In this document: one piece after another, positions 1 to 11,184 of the stretch
Layout of the letters: each line of letters opens with the position of its first letter
How positions within the stretch are numbered: position 1 is the stretch's first letter
From: Ypsolopha sequella
Taxonomy: Eukaryota > Arthropoda > Insecta > Lepidoptera > Ypsolophidae
Length of the DNA: 64,000 nucleotides
Assembly (NCBI GenBank): GCA_934047225.1
Contig: OW203985.1
Span: 6,093,501-6,157,500 of the forward strand
Direction: 5' to 3'
The notes under the pieces: model-generated
What the model saw: only the letters and a program-made list of their open reading frames with translations
What the model was told of the DNA's origin: nothing
Database searches by the model: none
Made by a program: the position numbers and the translations under genes

Positions 1-1
1 C

Positions 2-322
2 TGTTTCTGCCAATGTGCTTGCATTTAGCCTACCTATTAACATTTTGTCTATGCTATTAATTCTTCGTGTCTGTCTCACTTCTCTGTGGATCTTAGGATC
101 AATGTGTTTGCCCTGGGCCTGGTAACTTATCTCTTTTGGTGACGGTACAGCATTACTATCTTCTACATTATTAAAACCTTCGGAGCTGCAAAGATCTTCG
201 CGATCTCATAGTGAAACTTTGAATGGTGTTAGAAACTCGTCCAAAGTTGTCAAATTGGCAACTTGCAGCAAGGTGGTCAGGTCGGAGCTGGGACAAGCTG
301 GCGTGACACAGGCATTGCTGTC
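2..322 (-). pseudogene. Unidentified ORF remnant, runs off window start
   Basis: Read on the minus strand, one frame stays open from 322 to the window edge (about 107 codons) except for a single TGA at 206-208. The stop at its upstream edge (TAA, 323-325) is the first codon of the adjacent minisatellite, so the array appears to have cut the frame. The predicted peptide has mixed composition, with a basic stretch near residues 70-95, and I recognise no domain. It may be a transposon protein piece or a host exon. The internal stop argues for decay. The C-terminal side lies outside the window. Confidence 0.35.
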
Positions 323-1258
323 TTATTAGAAGAACTAATGTACACTACTTATTAGGAGAACTACTGTACACTACTTATTAGGAGAACTACTGTACACTAC
401 TTATTAGGAGAACTAATGTACACTACTTATTAGGAGAACTACAGTACACTACTTATTAGGAGAACTACTGTACACTACTTATTAGGAGAACTACTGTACA
501 CTACTTATTAGGAGAACTACTGTACACTACTTATTAGGAGAACTAATGTACACTACTTATTAGGAGAACTACAGTACACTACTTATTAGGAGAACTACTG
601 TACACTAATTATTAGGAGAACTACTGTAAACTACTTATTAGGAGAACTACTGTACACTACTTATTAGGAGAACTACTGTACACTACTTATTAGGAGAACT
701 ACTGTACACTACTTATTAGGAGAACTACTGTACACTACTTATAAGGAGAACTACTGTACACTACTTATAAGGAGAACTACTGTACACTACTTATTAGGAG
801 AACTACTGTACACTACTTATTATGAGAACTACTGTACACTACTTATTAGGAGAACTACTGGACACTACTTATTATGAGAACTACTGTACACTACTTATAA
901 GGAGAACTACTGTACACTACTTATTAGGAGAACTACTTTACACTACTTATAAGGGGAACTACTGTACACTACTTATAAGGAGAACTACTGTACACTACTT
1001 ATAAGGAGAACTACTGTACACTACTTATTAGGAGAACTACTGTACACTACTTATTAGGAGAACTAATGTACACTACTTATTAGGAGAACTAATGTACACT
1101 ACTTATTAGGAGAACTACTGTACACTACTTATTAGGAGAACTACTGTACACTACTTATTAGGAGAACTACCGTACACTACTTATTAGGAGAACTACTGTA
1201 CACTACTTATTAGGAGAACTACTGTACACTACTTATTAGGAGAACTACTGTACACTCC
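323..1258. repeat. 26-bp minisatellite, 36 copies
   Basis: Exactly 936 bases, or 36 tandem units of 26 bp; the unit begins ttattaggag and ends gtacactac. Units differ by point changes only: ttataagg variants cluster at about 740-1010, gaactaatg variants near both ends, and isolated ttattatg and aagggga variants. There are no spacers. The period is not a multiple of three, so frames run through with a 78-bp periodicity and give short artefact ORFs. The array joins the ORF remnant on the left and a dispersed repeat on the right. Confidence 0.97.
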
Positions 1259-1284
1259 TTTTTCTGCACGGAATAACATCGAAT

Positions 1285-1765
1285 TAGTCTTTGAGACTGT
1301 ACATGAGCCTAGAGCATTTACAACGCCAGTGCTCCGGAGGGGATTTTTCGAGGATTCGTTTGAAGAAATTCGGACTGCCCTTGTATTGAAAAAAATATAT
1401 TTCATTTTATGATCTTTTATATAGGGATTCTACTTATAAACAATGTGTTAAAATTTATAAATTTGTCAAAAAAAATGTTTCCAACTTGATTTTTATTTCA
1501 TAAAATAGGTAATAGAAATATAAAGGGATTCTACATAAAGCCAATATTTTTTTCCCTACAAAATATTTCAGTATTAGCTAAAAACACACCAATTTGTTGT
1601 TTCGCTGCGTGATCATTAGTATTACGCGTCCAAGAAAAAGAGGCCAATGAGCCAACGCATAATCGCCTATATCAAAAGCAAATAAGGTCTTAGCCATTGG
1701 ACTTATTGTGTTGGACGGGTAATAAAACAAGTTGCTAGGGTAGGCCAAATCCTCTTAAGGCCCCA
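1285..1765 (+). repeat. Dispersed repeat K, copy 1
   Basis: Shares long stretches with 21890-22338 and 24135-24408: the cagtattagctaaaaac block, the aaaagcaaataaggtct block and the ggacgggtaat…gttgctagggta end before tcctctta. The left part also matches 43385-43460 (actgtacatga, gaggattcgttt). All copies lie in the same direction. No coding capacity or clear terminal inverted repeat; probably a non-autonomous element or a 3' fragment. Confidence 0.75.
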
Positions 1766-1769
1766 GACT

Positions 1770-2090
1770 CTCTTTGCAACATTTCGCTTTCATCTTGCCT
1801 GAGTCTTTAGAAGTGGCGCTCCCCCCGCTGCATTAAGATGTTAGAGACCGCACCTGAATGTTGCTCTACTTCGTTAAATGAGTGTACGATTACTTAAAAT
1901 TTGACATGTGAAGATTTTTAATTATTCAAGTAACGGTAATTTACAAAGTTTGGTTTGTTTATCGGAACAAACAAAATGAATTTGCAAAAGCAAAATAAAC
2001 AAAAGTAAATCTACCTGGAATAGATGGCTTATTGGTAGCAGTAAGAGTGATTAGTATTTAGACACAATACATTTAGGTCATGCAATTATT
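1770..2090. other. No recognisable feature
   Basis: AT-rich sequence between two repeat copies. I see no gene, RNA or repeat structure. Confidence 0.5.
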
Positions 2091-2094
2091 TGCA

Positions 2095-2290
2095 GATTTT
2101 TACCGAAGGGGTGTCACGAGGTGTTCCGAGTGTGAACTGTGAGATGCAAGTCATAAGTCCACCCATACGTGTACCTATAAGTACACCCGCGTTTTTCTGA
2201 CGATTATTACGTCTCAACGTGATCAGCCCTATCGCTCTAAGGAAACCTGCATGCCCTAAAAAGCGTGTAGTTGTGCCCGAAAATTTCTTT
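2095..2290 (-). repeat. SINE body fragment
   Basis: The 2110-2150 part (gagtgtgaactg, atgcaagtca) and the acacccgcgtttt…acgattattacgtc block match the SINE bodies at 35160-35400 and, reversed, at 45600-45720. From 2230 the sequence (aaggaaacctgcatgccc) matches the reverse complement of 35300-35360, so this copy carries an internal inversion relative to the other one. The tRNA-like head is missing. Confidence 0.65.
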
Positions 2291-3024
2291 ATTCATCAAG
2301 ATTTTCATTTAACTAATGCCGTACATAAAAAATACCTTTATAAAATTTGGAAATGTAGAAAATTAATAATCAAATCGTAACAATGAAAACCTTTAAAATT
2401 ATGTATTCCTAATACTCACACACATATTACAATCAGTTCTTAAAGTAATATAATAGCAAAAATAGAAACTCTTACGGTAATTAAGTGTCTGTCGGTTTGT
2501 GTGTCCATGATTATGACTAAGGTGCAATAAAAAAGGTAAAAAATGTAGTTTTAGAAATGTGATGTTTTAATGATAAGAACCGCAGCTGCGTACGTTCTTT
2601 TGTTTTGATGCATTATTGTCTAGCACGTTGTTATCTCGACTGTCGGTTTTAGTGACTTCGATAGCTTTTTAAGATATTTTAAATAAAAGTAAGTAAAGTA
2701 ATAAAAAGGATGTAGCTTCGGCTTTAGTTATTCCAAAAAGTGGCAACAGCGGTGCTGGTATAAAATTTGTGTCACGCCATCCCCGTGGGTTTTTTAGACC
2801 TTCTAAAATACGGCTTTACGGGTTTTCGAATTAACACACATTAACATAACTTAATCTAAGCGAATTAGGGCATGCAATTATTTGCAGATTTTTACTATCC
2901 GGATAATGGATAATGTATTATCCGGATAACCGGATACTTATGGTAAAAATTAAGGGTAGCAATAAAAGCTCCGAAAACTAAATTAAAACCACCCAAAAAA
3001 ACGGCCTACCGCAAACATCTTGAA

Positions 3025-3760
3025 AAAAAACCGGCCAAGTGCGAGTCAGACTCCAGTCAGAACCTAGGGTTCCGTATTGTGGATGATAAATTTAGTTTTA
3101 TCATTTTTTTTTTCTGTAATTCTTACGTAAACGCGTATTACCATGATTTTTTTCATATTTTTCGGTCCACCAGTTTTGGAGATAAGAGGGGGGACAAATG
3201 AATATTTTTTTATAGATTTTCAAGGATTTATCGAAATAGATGCAATTAAATATAGCCAAACTATATATTATTACAATAAGCTTTTTAATACCTACAATGT
3301 GATACCCATATTGTTTTTTTTAAATATTTTTTTTCATTTATTTTCCTTTTTTTTTTTGTTGTTTTTAAATCACTATAGTTTTCCCGGTTATTGGTCAGTT
3401 ATGATCTAAAATGGATTTTTTTTTTCATATTTTTCGGTCTACCAGTTTCGGACATACACATTATTGTGGTTTTTTTTAAGTTTTCACAAAACCAGTGCCA
3501 GTAAATATAGTAAAAGTATATATTTTTACAATCACCTTTTTAGTGTCTACAGTTTGATACCCATATTGTATTTTTAGGATATTTTTCATTTTTCTCACTT
3601 TTGTTTTGAAAATATTTTAAACAATTTCAAATTTTTCATATTTTTTTTTACAATGTAATATGTAGGCAAATTAATGCTATTTTTGTGCCAAATTTCATGT
3701 CTTTATCTTTACGGTGCTAAAGTTATGATGCTGTGAAATACGGACGGACGGACGGACGGA
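3025..3760 (+). repeat. 'ccggccaagtgcgag' element, long variant
   Basis: Begins with accggccaagtgcgagtca and gggttccgta, the left end shared with 8095 and the reverse strand at 14355. The interior differs from the short copies. It holds two diverged copies of a ~270-bp block marked by tcatatttttcggtc (3150 and 3426) and reaches a (GGAC)n run near 3745. AT-rich and non-coding; the ORF across 3143-3409 is an artefact of this repeat. Confidence 0.65.
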
Positions 3761-3764
3761 CTTT

Positions 3765-5065
3765 ATTTTATCGAAACAGGGATTTCTTAAAATATTCAAA
3801 AAATATTTTATCCATAGTTTACTTATTAAACGATAAGTGCAATATTCAAGTAGAGCAACTTTAATGATACAGTTCGCCTCTCCATAAGAATCTACGCGAG
3901 GGAAAGGGAGCAACCGTGCGAGCGGGAGGTAAAATGACGTCGAGCTACACAACACACGTCTGAACGCTGCGATGTCCCAGCGAAACTGAGGGAAATATCG
4001 ACGCGTTTTGTGTTTTAAACTCTCGATAAGTTTCGATTTGATAAATGTTCTTAAAATAATTTTTTAAATACAGTTTTTTGTTATTTCACTTATTAATAGT
4101 TCTATTTTACGTGTTTTAAATTTGACTACGCTAAACGATAGTTTTCTAGTAGAAAAAAAAATGTTTATCAGTGGTTGAATTCATAAAATTACAACTACTT
4201 AAAGCACTCGAAATAAGAAAACTAAAGTATTATCCAAAAAATTAACCAGGTAAGATTATTGTTGAAGATATGGGAATAAATGTTACCTGAATAAATTTCT
4301 TGTTTTTGTCATAATTTTTACGTGACGTGTGCATGAATGAGACTCTCAACGCGTAGAACATAAATAAAGGTATGTTTGAAGCCTAAAAAACCTATTAAAA
4401 GTAGCATTAAAGTAAATGAAAAAATGTGTTTTGAAATCTTCAAATTCCACACTATAAATTAACGTAAAATGTATTTTATTTATTGCTTTCTTACTAACTA
4501 AAATAAAATCTTTCTTTTCTGATAATTCTGCAAGAATACTGATTTTTAGGGGACTGGAGCTATATACTGTAAAACGAATACAAGTTTTGTGGTTATTCAT
4601 CATGTCACACATTGTCACTATTATTTATTATTCTGTGCTTATTTTCCTTATTAGAAAGAGAATCGAAAAAGATGAAAGAAAAACAAATATAAAAATATCA
4701 GTTTATCTCGACGACTGAACACTTTTTCAAAATCTGTGAATGCAGAAGTAAAATATTTCAAGTTCAAGTTAGTCTATTAGTGCATTTTCTTGTTTCAGCT
4801 ATAATTATAACGTTTCTGGAGCTACCTTATATGCCCCACCTTAACTTTCCACCCTGTATATGTCTGGGTTACATAATTGTAGATTTCAATCTACCTGATA
4901 AACCTGTTTATCAAAGGCAACATTCTGTATTAAATTGAAAAAGTACCTTTTAGACCTACAAAAATGATATTAGCGTTGTAATGAAAATTTTTGTTATTTT
5001 ATATATTTTTATTTTGGTATATATGTATATAATTTATGTTTTATATAAATATAATTATTTATTTA
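3765..5065. other. Unassigned AT-rich stretch
   Basis: About 1.3 kb without a recognisable gene. Only a short widespread-looking motif (accttaactttccaccctg, 4839-4858) stands out. The ORFs at 3695-3955 and 4346-4618 (minus) have no domain or codon character that I trust. Confidence 0.5.
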
Positions 5066-5069
5066 TATA

Positions 5070-5375
5070 TATCTCCTGCACATTCTTCTTGTCTTTATGA
5101 GTATTTAAATATAAGCCACCTAGCATAGGTATAGGTTAAGTTTTAATATTAATTTTAAGTCAGGGTTCAGCAGAATACCAGCGCTGTAGCCCCTACTACA
5201 GCATTAAGCTGAGCTGAAATCCTTTTTTATTTACCACTGTTTTCCTAATGTTATATTTACTCGTTCTGTTTGTTAATTTGTATTGTTTGTTATTTTGTAT
5301 GTTTTTATGTTCTTTCTCGTGTCTGTGGTATTTTAAAATAAATTACTTTTCTTTCTTTCTTTATTTAACACCCTA
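5070..5375 (+). repeat. Non-LTR retrotransposon 3' end with (TTTC)n tail
   Basis: Non-coding 3' UTR-like sequence containing gggttcagcagaatacc and cagcattaagctgagctg, then an aataaatt signal followed by a short ctttctttcttt tail. Ending in a simple-repeat tail after a polyadenylation-like motif is typical of non-LTR retrotransposon 3' ends. No RT sequence remains, so it is a 5'-truncated copy. Confidence 0.6.
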
Positions 5376-5480
5376 AAAAGAAAATTACCTACTGGGCGTT
5401 ATATTTTCCGGTATGAATGAACATGCTCTTTTTGTGGCATAGGGACAACAAGGTGTCGATACGGCGCAACACACACAACT

Positions 5481-5620
5481 TACAGTACCCGGCAGAAAAT
5501 AATGCACATCGGCTATCTTCGGCTTTGTAGAGCGTCGTCTCTGTCAACGGACTGTTAGTGCTTCGTGCTACAGAGATGACACTACGATACGATGTGCATT
5601 ATTTACTGCCACGACCTGTA
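5481..5620. mobile_element. Palindromic MITE, 140 bp
   Basis: The outer ~31 bases (tacagtacccggcag…gcacatcg) pair with the inverted sequence at 5590-5620, with about five mismatches. An inner stem is formed by the tgtagagcg / acagagatgac region. The whole element can fold into one hairpin. It directly abuts another inverted-repeat element at 5620. Confidence 0.75.
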
Positions 5621-5728
5621 ACTTATTTGACAGGACTAACCTTATTTTGAATGTCCTGTCTTTGTCTTTACGATACAGAATGAAAAAGACAGAACACTTA
5701 AATTAAGTTTAGTACTGTCAAATAAGTT
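5620..5728. mobile_element. TIR MITE, 109 bp
   Basis: Terminal inverted repeats of 22 bp (aacttatttgacag + 8) at 5620-5641 and 5707-5728 with one mismatch. Non-coding. It sits head to tail with the preceding palindrome, sharing the junction base. Confidence 0.75.
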
Positions 5729-5795
5729 AAAACGTGTTACACTGAATCGACACAATTATATATTATGCGAACAACATTTTTATGTTTGTTTCACT

Positions 5796-6219
5796 TTAAG
5801 GCGATATGCAAAAAAATACGGGTGTTTCTTTTCTGTGTATTTCATGAAATACACGGAAAATTTTAATAAATTTCTGGTATATGCATTTTGACTATATAAT
5901 CTAGGGTTTTGAAATTGGAAAACACGTTTGGATAAATTTTCCTCGATAGAAATAATCTTTGAAATGAGGTCTTCAAACACACTTTTTCTCCTCGTTTGAC
6001 GAATAGGAACCATATACAGAACTCAAACATATTTTATTAGGTGTGTTTCAACAATATTTAGAGATTTGGTATTTGAAATTTTGCTAGCTATTTTAGTTTT
6101 TTTAATAAAAATATAAAACCAACTTTTTTTCCCTTGTGTCCTGAATCCGCCCCTCTCGCACTGCGCGATTTATCGCTTGGAGTGACAGTGACAAAAATAA
6201 AATTCGCATAGCCTCTTAA
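5796..6219 (-). mobile_element. TTAA-flanked MITE, 424 bp, copy 1
   Basis: Flanked by TTAA on both sides. The inner ends are ggcgatatgc and, inverted, gaggctatgcgaa. Copies 34290-34713 and 62718-63141 have exactly the same length and lie on the opposite strand. TTAA target duplication is characteristic of piggyBac and Kolobok superfamilies, so this is a non-autonomous relative of one of them. Equal copy length implies limited decay since spread. Confidence 0.85.
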
Positions 6220-6224
6220 GTGGC

Positions 6225-6680
6225 CCCTTCCCGCTCAGCTAGCATATGGATCTCAATGAAACCTTGCACACATCTTAAGATATGTTCAACAGGTGCGAGA
6301 TGGTGAGAATTTCAAACGACACCGAATTTGTGAAACGATTTCAGGTAAAAACTGTTTCCCCATGAAACGGTAACTGTTTACTTATAGAAAAGTGTATAAA
6401 CTTAGTCTTCTCTACATGAACGACGACGTATTTATTACTGCCTTTTTTATTTACAGTATAGATGAAAATTATAAAAATTGCTAAACTTTGCGTAAAATCA
6501 AGTAAAAAGAAACATTTCATCAAATTTTGCTTTTTGGGCTGTATAGAGACGTAGTTAGATGTCGCTAGACAATACTTATAAAAAAAAATATAAAGAAAAA
6601 ACCTGTTGACTTCACAATCAGTCCTTACCTTTTGTGTGAATCTTAAGATAAATCCAGGTGTGAAGGGCCCCATTTATGAT
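6225..6680 (+). repeat. Dispersed repeat B, copy 1
   Basis: Matches 20625-20975 over most of its length: gatctcaatgaaac near the left, ttcaggtaaaaac, gaaaagtgtataaac, ctgtatagagac, and the right end ccaggcgtaaaagggcc (diverged here to ccaggtgtgaagggcc). The left boundary (cttaagtggcccc) resembles the inverse of that right end, so the element probably has terminal inverted repeats based on CTTAAGNGGCCC. Confidence 0.7.
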
Positions 6681-6976
6681 GAAAATTTAACAGCATTCCC
6701 TCGCTGTATTTATTTGAGTATGAATAGGAAGACTGAGTTACATAAACTTGGCAAAATTTCCAAACTCGACTTACTTTGTTTCCGCAAATAAACTTGATAT
6801 AATTTTAAGGTTATAATGCGGGCTTGGGCATAACATAATCAACCATCAGACGTCCGTTGAAATCGATAATATTTTGTCTTAATGCCCAGTATTTCTTTTT
6901 TTAAGAGGCAGGTAGCCGCGATGACCTTGAGTCTACCTGGGTCGTTACAAATATCAACAGAGACTACTTATACACC

Positions 6977-7347
6977 GTGTAATGATGACCTGCTCAGAAA
7001 ATGAAACCACGTATAGGGGATGTTATGAGGGTTCTTTGTACTAAATTTCATTTCGACATTCCTATTAATACATCTACAATTTAATAATTAATTTAGTTTC
7101 GCTCACAAGTGCAACGTACTAACCACGTTTTTTTAACAGGCTTAAAAAATGCGATGTTGCCGCTTCGTGCAGGTTACTGACATGTAGTAATACTGGAAGG
7201 GAAGGTGCACACTTGGAACACGATTTATTTTGTTCGAGAAAACAAATTTCTGTAAACAGAAATATTTTCTCAAAATTGTTTTTTTTATGGCTTTGTAGAG
7301 GTATTCCCTACATGTGGTTTCATTTTCTGAGCAGGTTATCATTACAC
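6977..7347. mobile_element. TIR MITE, ~371 bp
   Basis: Long terminal inverted repeats: 6977-7020 (gtgtaatgat, cctgctcagaaaatgaaacc) against 7301-7347, about 44 bp with a handful of mismatches. The interior is AT-rich and non-coding. No target duplication is obvious. Confidence 0.8.
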
Positions 7348-7359
7348 CCAGTATATTGA

Positions 7360-7470
7360 AATAACATTCATATCAGAGCGCACTGCATTATTACGACATC
7401 GTCGCTGGGTCTCCGGATAGCGCAAAATAGGAGAAAATAATACTTTTCACACGGACGCGATGAACGGAAC
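7360..7470 (+). repeat. Dispersed repeat C, copy 1
   Basis: catatcagagcgcact, attacgac and ggatagcgcaaaata recur at 42255-42315 in the same direction and inverted at 13385-13475 (there with gcgcgctgatatg and ttcgccctat). Short, non-coding; function unknown. Confidence 0.6.
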
Positions 7471-7474
7471 AAAA

Positions 7475-8090
7475 TGCCATAAATCATTTTTCTAAGCGAT
7501 ATTTTCTTTGTATTTTAGTGCAAGAACCATACAACAACCATTAGTGGTTTAAAAAAAATTGTTTAGTAAATATATACAAGGTGACTTTTTGATCATCGTC
7601 ATACTGGAGATCGGCAATATCAAAATTTTACAAAATATTGAAATTATATAGTTAAAACGGCACATTATAGCATTCCATCGAATCATCTTGTTCTATTCCG
7701 AAATGTCCGAACAATCACCTAAAAAATGATGGGAGACATCTATTTATCAGGTAAATACGTTCAGGTAAATAAAGTTTGATGTATTTATATAGTTTTAGTT
7801 AATTAAAAGTTAATAATATAAAGGTAAAAATGAAAATTTTACTCAAGATATATTTCGGGCCCCACTGGGCCCGGCATCAGTTGAGAAAGCAATTTCTTTC
7901 AAAAACATTGCATTTTAAAGATTTTCTTACGTACGAAAATATTTGTTGGGTTTACACTAGGGGCGTAGCCTTACTTCATTATTACACACACATAAGCATT
8001 TGTCACACACATTGACACTCGATTTTGGTAACATCGTATTTCTTAGCTTTATAAATTACTATATTTATAGTATAAAGACCACAGGTATCA
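7475..8090. other. Mostly unassigned; contains a palindrome-family fragment
   Basis: At 7840-7880 the sequence caagatatatttcggg…ggcatcagt matches the centre of the palindromic element at 51542-51689. The rest has no recognisable feature. Confidence 0.5.
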
Positions 8091-8094
8091 GGAG

Positions 8095-8402
8095 GTTTTG
8101 AAAAAACCGGCCAAGTGCAAGTCGAGCTCGCACACGAAGGGATCCTTACCATTATCTATAAAAACGGCAAAAAAAACATGTCTGTTGTATGGGAGCCCCC
8201 TTAAATATTTATTTTATTCTGTTTTTTAGTATTTGTTGTTATAGCGGCAACAGAAATACATCATCTGTGAAAATTTCAACTGTCTAACTATCACGGTTCA
8301 TGAGATACAGCCTGGTGACAGACGGACAGACAGACAGACAGCGGACAGCGGAGTCTTAGTAATAGGGTCCCGTTGGTTACCCTTTGGGTACGGAACCTTA
8401 AA
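8095..8402 (+). repeat. 'ccggccaagtgcgag' element, short variant, copy 2
   Basis: Runs from accggccaagtgcaagtcg to gggtacggaacctta. Internal landmarks are gtatgggagccccctt, atgatgtattt (inverse), gagatacagcctggtgac and the GACA/GACG-rich run before agtcttagtaatagggtcc. A near-complete inverted copy is at 14055-14360. Non-coding. The gggttccgta / tacggaaccc ends are mutually inverted. Confidence 0.85.
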
Positions 8403-8404
8403 AA

Positions 8405-9185
8405 GGCGCGAAGATGTGATGGCGTCTTTTTTTGTTTTATTGAAAAAATATTGCATTTTGGGTGTTTTGATCAAAAACAGTGATAGAATATTGTGAATTA
8501 AAATTTCCGTAACCAGTGTAGTGTGTTGTTCAATGGAACAAAGTGCAGGCTGTGACTTTTCGTGTATTTTTTCTAACCCTACATTATGTGTGCTATGGGT
8601 CTATCACTTTAGCACGAACTGACTGACATGACACAGCGACTACCACAGGACTGACCCTTCAGATGATCCTCAAGAAAGGATATAACATAAAGACACACAA
8701 TAAATGAAGACATGGCTGAAAGGTCTTTGCAGCAAGGCCATAAAAAATACAAAAAAAAGATATCAGGAGATTTGCCTTATTACTCGTTATACGTTACCAG
8801 CTCCTACTTATTTCACCGACATAAATTCAAAAACTATAAGTACGGCACACGTACAAGTATTTTCTCAGGGCGCACTAATAGTATACATGCAAAAAGAGGG
8901 CGGCTCGTCAACCTGTAGCCACGTACAACACAACACATCACATCTCTACTGACATGACATTGACATTGGGTCTCACATCAGGTCTATTTTTGTCCTCATG
9001 CGTTCGCACGCGTTACGCCCCCTTACAATATCTCCTGCTATCTGTGGTGCCTACCTATGTATCGATTGGATAATATTGTCCGGAAATATTTTTTATTTAC
9101 TCCCATACTGTTATAAAGAAAGTACAACCTCAAAAGTGGTTTTATAAGTACCTACATTGTTGGACCAATGTTATAATATTATAAT
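8405..9185. other. Unassigned stretch
   Basis: No gene or repeat family recognised. Two overlapping ORFs at 8704-8952 lack any domain I know and overlap in different frames. Confidence 0.5.
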
Positions 9186-9187
9186 AT

Positions 9188-9363
9188 TAAAGACAGACTG
9201 TTATTGCTTGTGATTGGTTCTCTAGTGGTGTTATAATAAATTTGGGCAATCACAGCGCAGAATTTCGGTGTTATAATATATTTTAATATATTAATTATAT
9301 AATATAATTATATAATATATAAATATAATATATTTTAATAATATAATATACAGTCTGTCTTTA
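9188..9363. mobile_element. TIR MITE, ~176 bp
   Basis: Terminal inverted repeat taaagacagactgt (9188-9201) against acagtctgtcttta (9350-9363), perfect over 14 bp. The interior is an extreme AT tract of taatata repeats. Confidence 0.7.
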
Positions 9364-9364
9364 T

Positions 9365-10285
9365 TTCTAATTCCATCATGACGGAGTATCACGACAGTAT
9401 CATGACGAGTGTTCTTATTCAAATTTTTCGTGAAAATAATTTTTGATAGTCGTAGATAAAGTATTGTGTGCAACTGAACATAATCAGACATTGGGACACT
9501 CGTGCAAATCTATTACGAAATTCACTTCGTTCGTTTCTTACACTACTCATGTCCCAACATTATTCTTTCTCAGTAAATAAAATATCCTCAACTTCATTTC
9601 ACAAGGCAGGAATAACATTATTGCGATAAAGTGCTCTATTGACATTTTCCGCTACAACCTTTCAGGTCAAATACATTAGATTGTGGTCAATAAAGCAACT
9701 GCCTTGATTTGATAGATGATCATTACATGTCTGGAGATGATGAATAGAGACAATAGAGCCAACAATGGATATATAGAGAGGTAGAGAATATCCAAACATC
9801 ATTCAAAAGACTGGCCTCCAGGCAACAAGGACATTCTACTTCTCTTTCTACCTTACCAGTTAAAGAGAGAGCCTTCTATTCTTGCTAATCTGCTATTAGG
9901 TTTTAGTTTTTAATGAAACAAGGCATTTTTCCAGTATTCGAATTACTATAGACAAAGAGGCGATTAAAATCTAATTATTTATCATGGCATAGTAATAAAC
10001 TTTTATACGTTTGTGTAGGTACTTCAAAAATGTTATCTGATAACATGACGCCCGAACTTCGCAGACGTCTGCACATTTATCATTAAATTATCGCAAAAAG
10101 AAGAGTTGTTTCAGGAAATTGGTCGTTCACCACCTAATGGAGCATCAAAATCAATTCTGATCCAGATAACAGTTGTATTAATGGCAAAGCTTTCTGCCTT
10201 GGCGCCGGTTTGCTTTCAACCCTCCCGTTGTGGGCCGTAATGCCTCATATACTCCCTTGAGACCTCTAAAAATAGGTTCTTAAGG
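9365..10285. other. Unassigned stretch
   Basis: No coding or structural feature recognised. 10195-10280 (cttgagacctctaaaaatag) resembles 11405-11465, a short dispersed repeat. Confidence 0.45.
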
Positions 10286-10289
10286 GGGA

Positions 10290-10650
10290 ATGACTCGTAT
10301 CCTTTACGAAACGCACAACTTAAGATGGTTCTTCTTATTTTTTAATTAGATATATTAAATAATTGTGATTTATGGCATTTCGCGAACATAGTATAATGTC
10401 AATTGTGCTTTTCCGGCAAAATTTTGCTATTTTATTTATTACGTTGTAAATTTATGGGCACACAAACTTAAAACACGCATTTAAGTTTGTGTGCCCATTC
10501 GTGTACAATGTAATGCAAAAAATAACGAAATGTTGCCGGAAAACCGTAAGTGACATTAAACAATGTTCACGAAATACCATAAATCACATTTATATAAAAA
10601 CTTAGAAAAACCATCTTAAGTTGTGCGTTTCGTAGAGGATACAAATCGTT
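10290..10650. mobile_element. Long palindromic foldback element, ~360 bp
   Basis: The two arms (~175 bp each) are inverted copies over their full length. The outer part acgaaacgcacaacttaaga pairs with 10610-10636, and the centre gggcacacaaacttaaa (10456-10472) pairs perfectly with 10480-10496, leaving a 7-base loop. There are scattered mismatches between. It is non-coding, and a transcript would form one hairpin. Confidence 0.85.
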
Positions 10651-10654
10651 TACG

Positions 10655-11110
10655 GACATACATCCATACAAACGCTGTCAACACATTGTGTGGTGTCTAT
10701 GGAATGTTATTATTATATTTTAGGCTGAGTCTATTAATCTATGTTTAAGTTGAACTAAAAATCGTGAAATTTGAGTAATATCTTAAAAACAAACCCCTAA
10801 AATGCGTAAATTTAACGGGTTTTTACCAAAAGTAAAGCAGAATGTGCTTTTATTGTTTTAGATAAAATCAAAAAACTAATACGAGTCAATAATCGAAAAT
10901 GTAATCTATATTAATAATAACCAAAAATAATGTTTGAAAACATCCACAGTCTTGTCAAAAGGTGGTCAATCCTGAAACAAGTTTTCAATTCTGCGCTCGC
11001 GCCTAAATCCGCACGATTGTATTGTCCTCGCAAGTTTCATGGAGCGTGCACATTATAGCGAAATAAAATAGCATTACATTTCGGTCACACCCACAACTGA
11101 GTCGCTATAC
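10655..11110 (-). repeat. Dispersed repeat D, copy 1
   Basis: Inverted relative to 18165-18535: gcgaaataaaat, acacccacaactgag, atggagcgtgcac and gcacgattgtattgtc are the complements of landmarks in that copy. The part around 10700-10800 (gtctatggaatgtt, atgtttaagt) recurs at 12715-12875. Non-coding. Confidence 0.7.
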
Positions 11111-11124
11111 TCATGAAGACCGTC

Positions 11125-11180
11125 CTTAAGGGCCCTTTTACGCCTGGATTTTTCTTCAGATTCATACAAAAGGTACTTGC
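11125..11180 (-). repeat. Repeat B terminal fragment
   Basis: cttaagggcccttttacgcc…tcatacaaaaggta is the inverse of the right end of repeat B at 20930-20975. Only this end is present. Confidence 0.6.
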
Positions 11181-11184
11181 AAAT

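Noticed and set aside
206..208. TGA read as selenocysteine
   Set aside because: No SECIS structure or selenoprotein family visible; decay is simpler.
323..1258. CRISPR-like array
   Set aside because: Units are head to tail with no spacers and the genome context is eukaryotic.
6341..6673. 110-codon minus ORF (and 20580-20912) as a conserved protein
   Set aside because: Both fall in repeat B; the similarity between them is DNA-level repeat identity with frame breaks.
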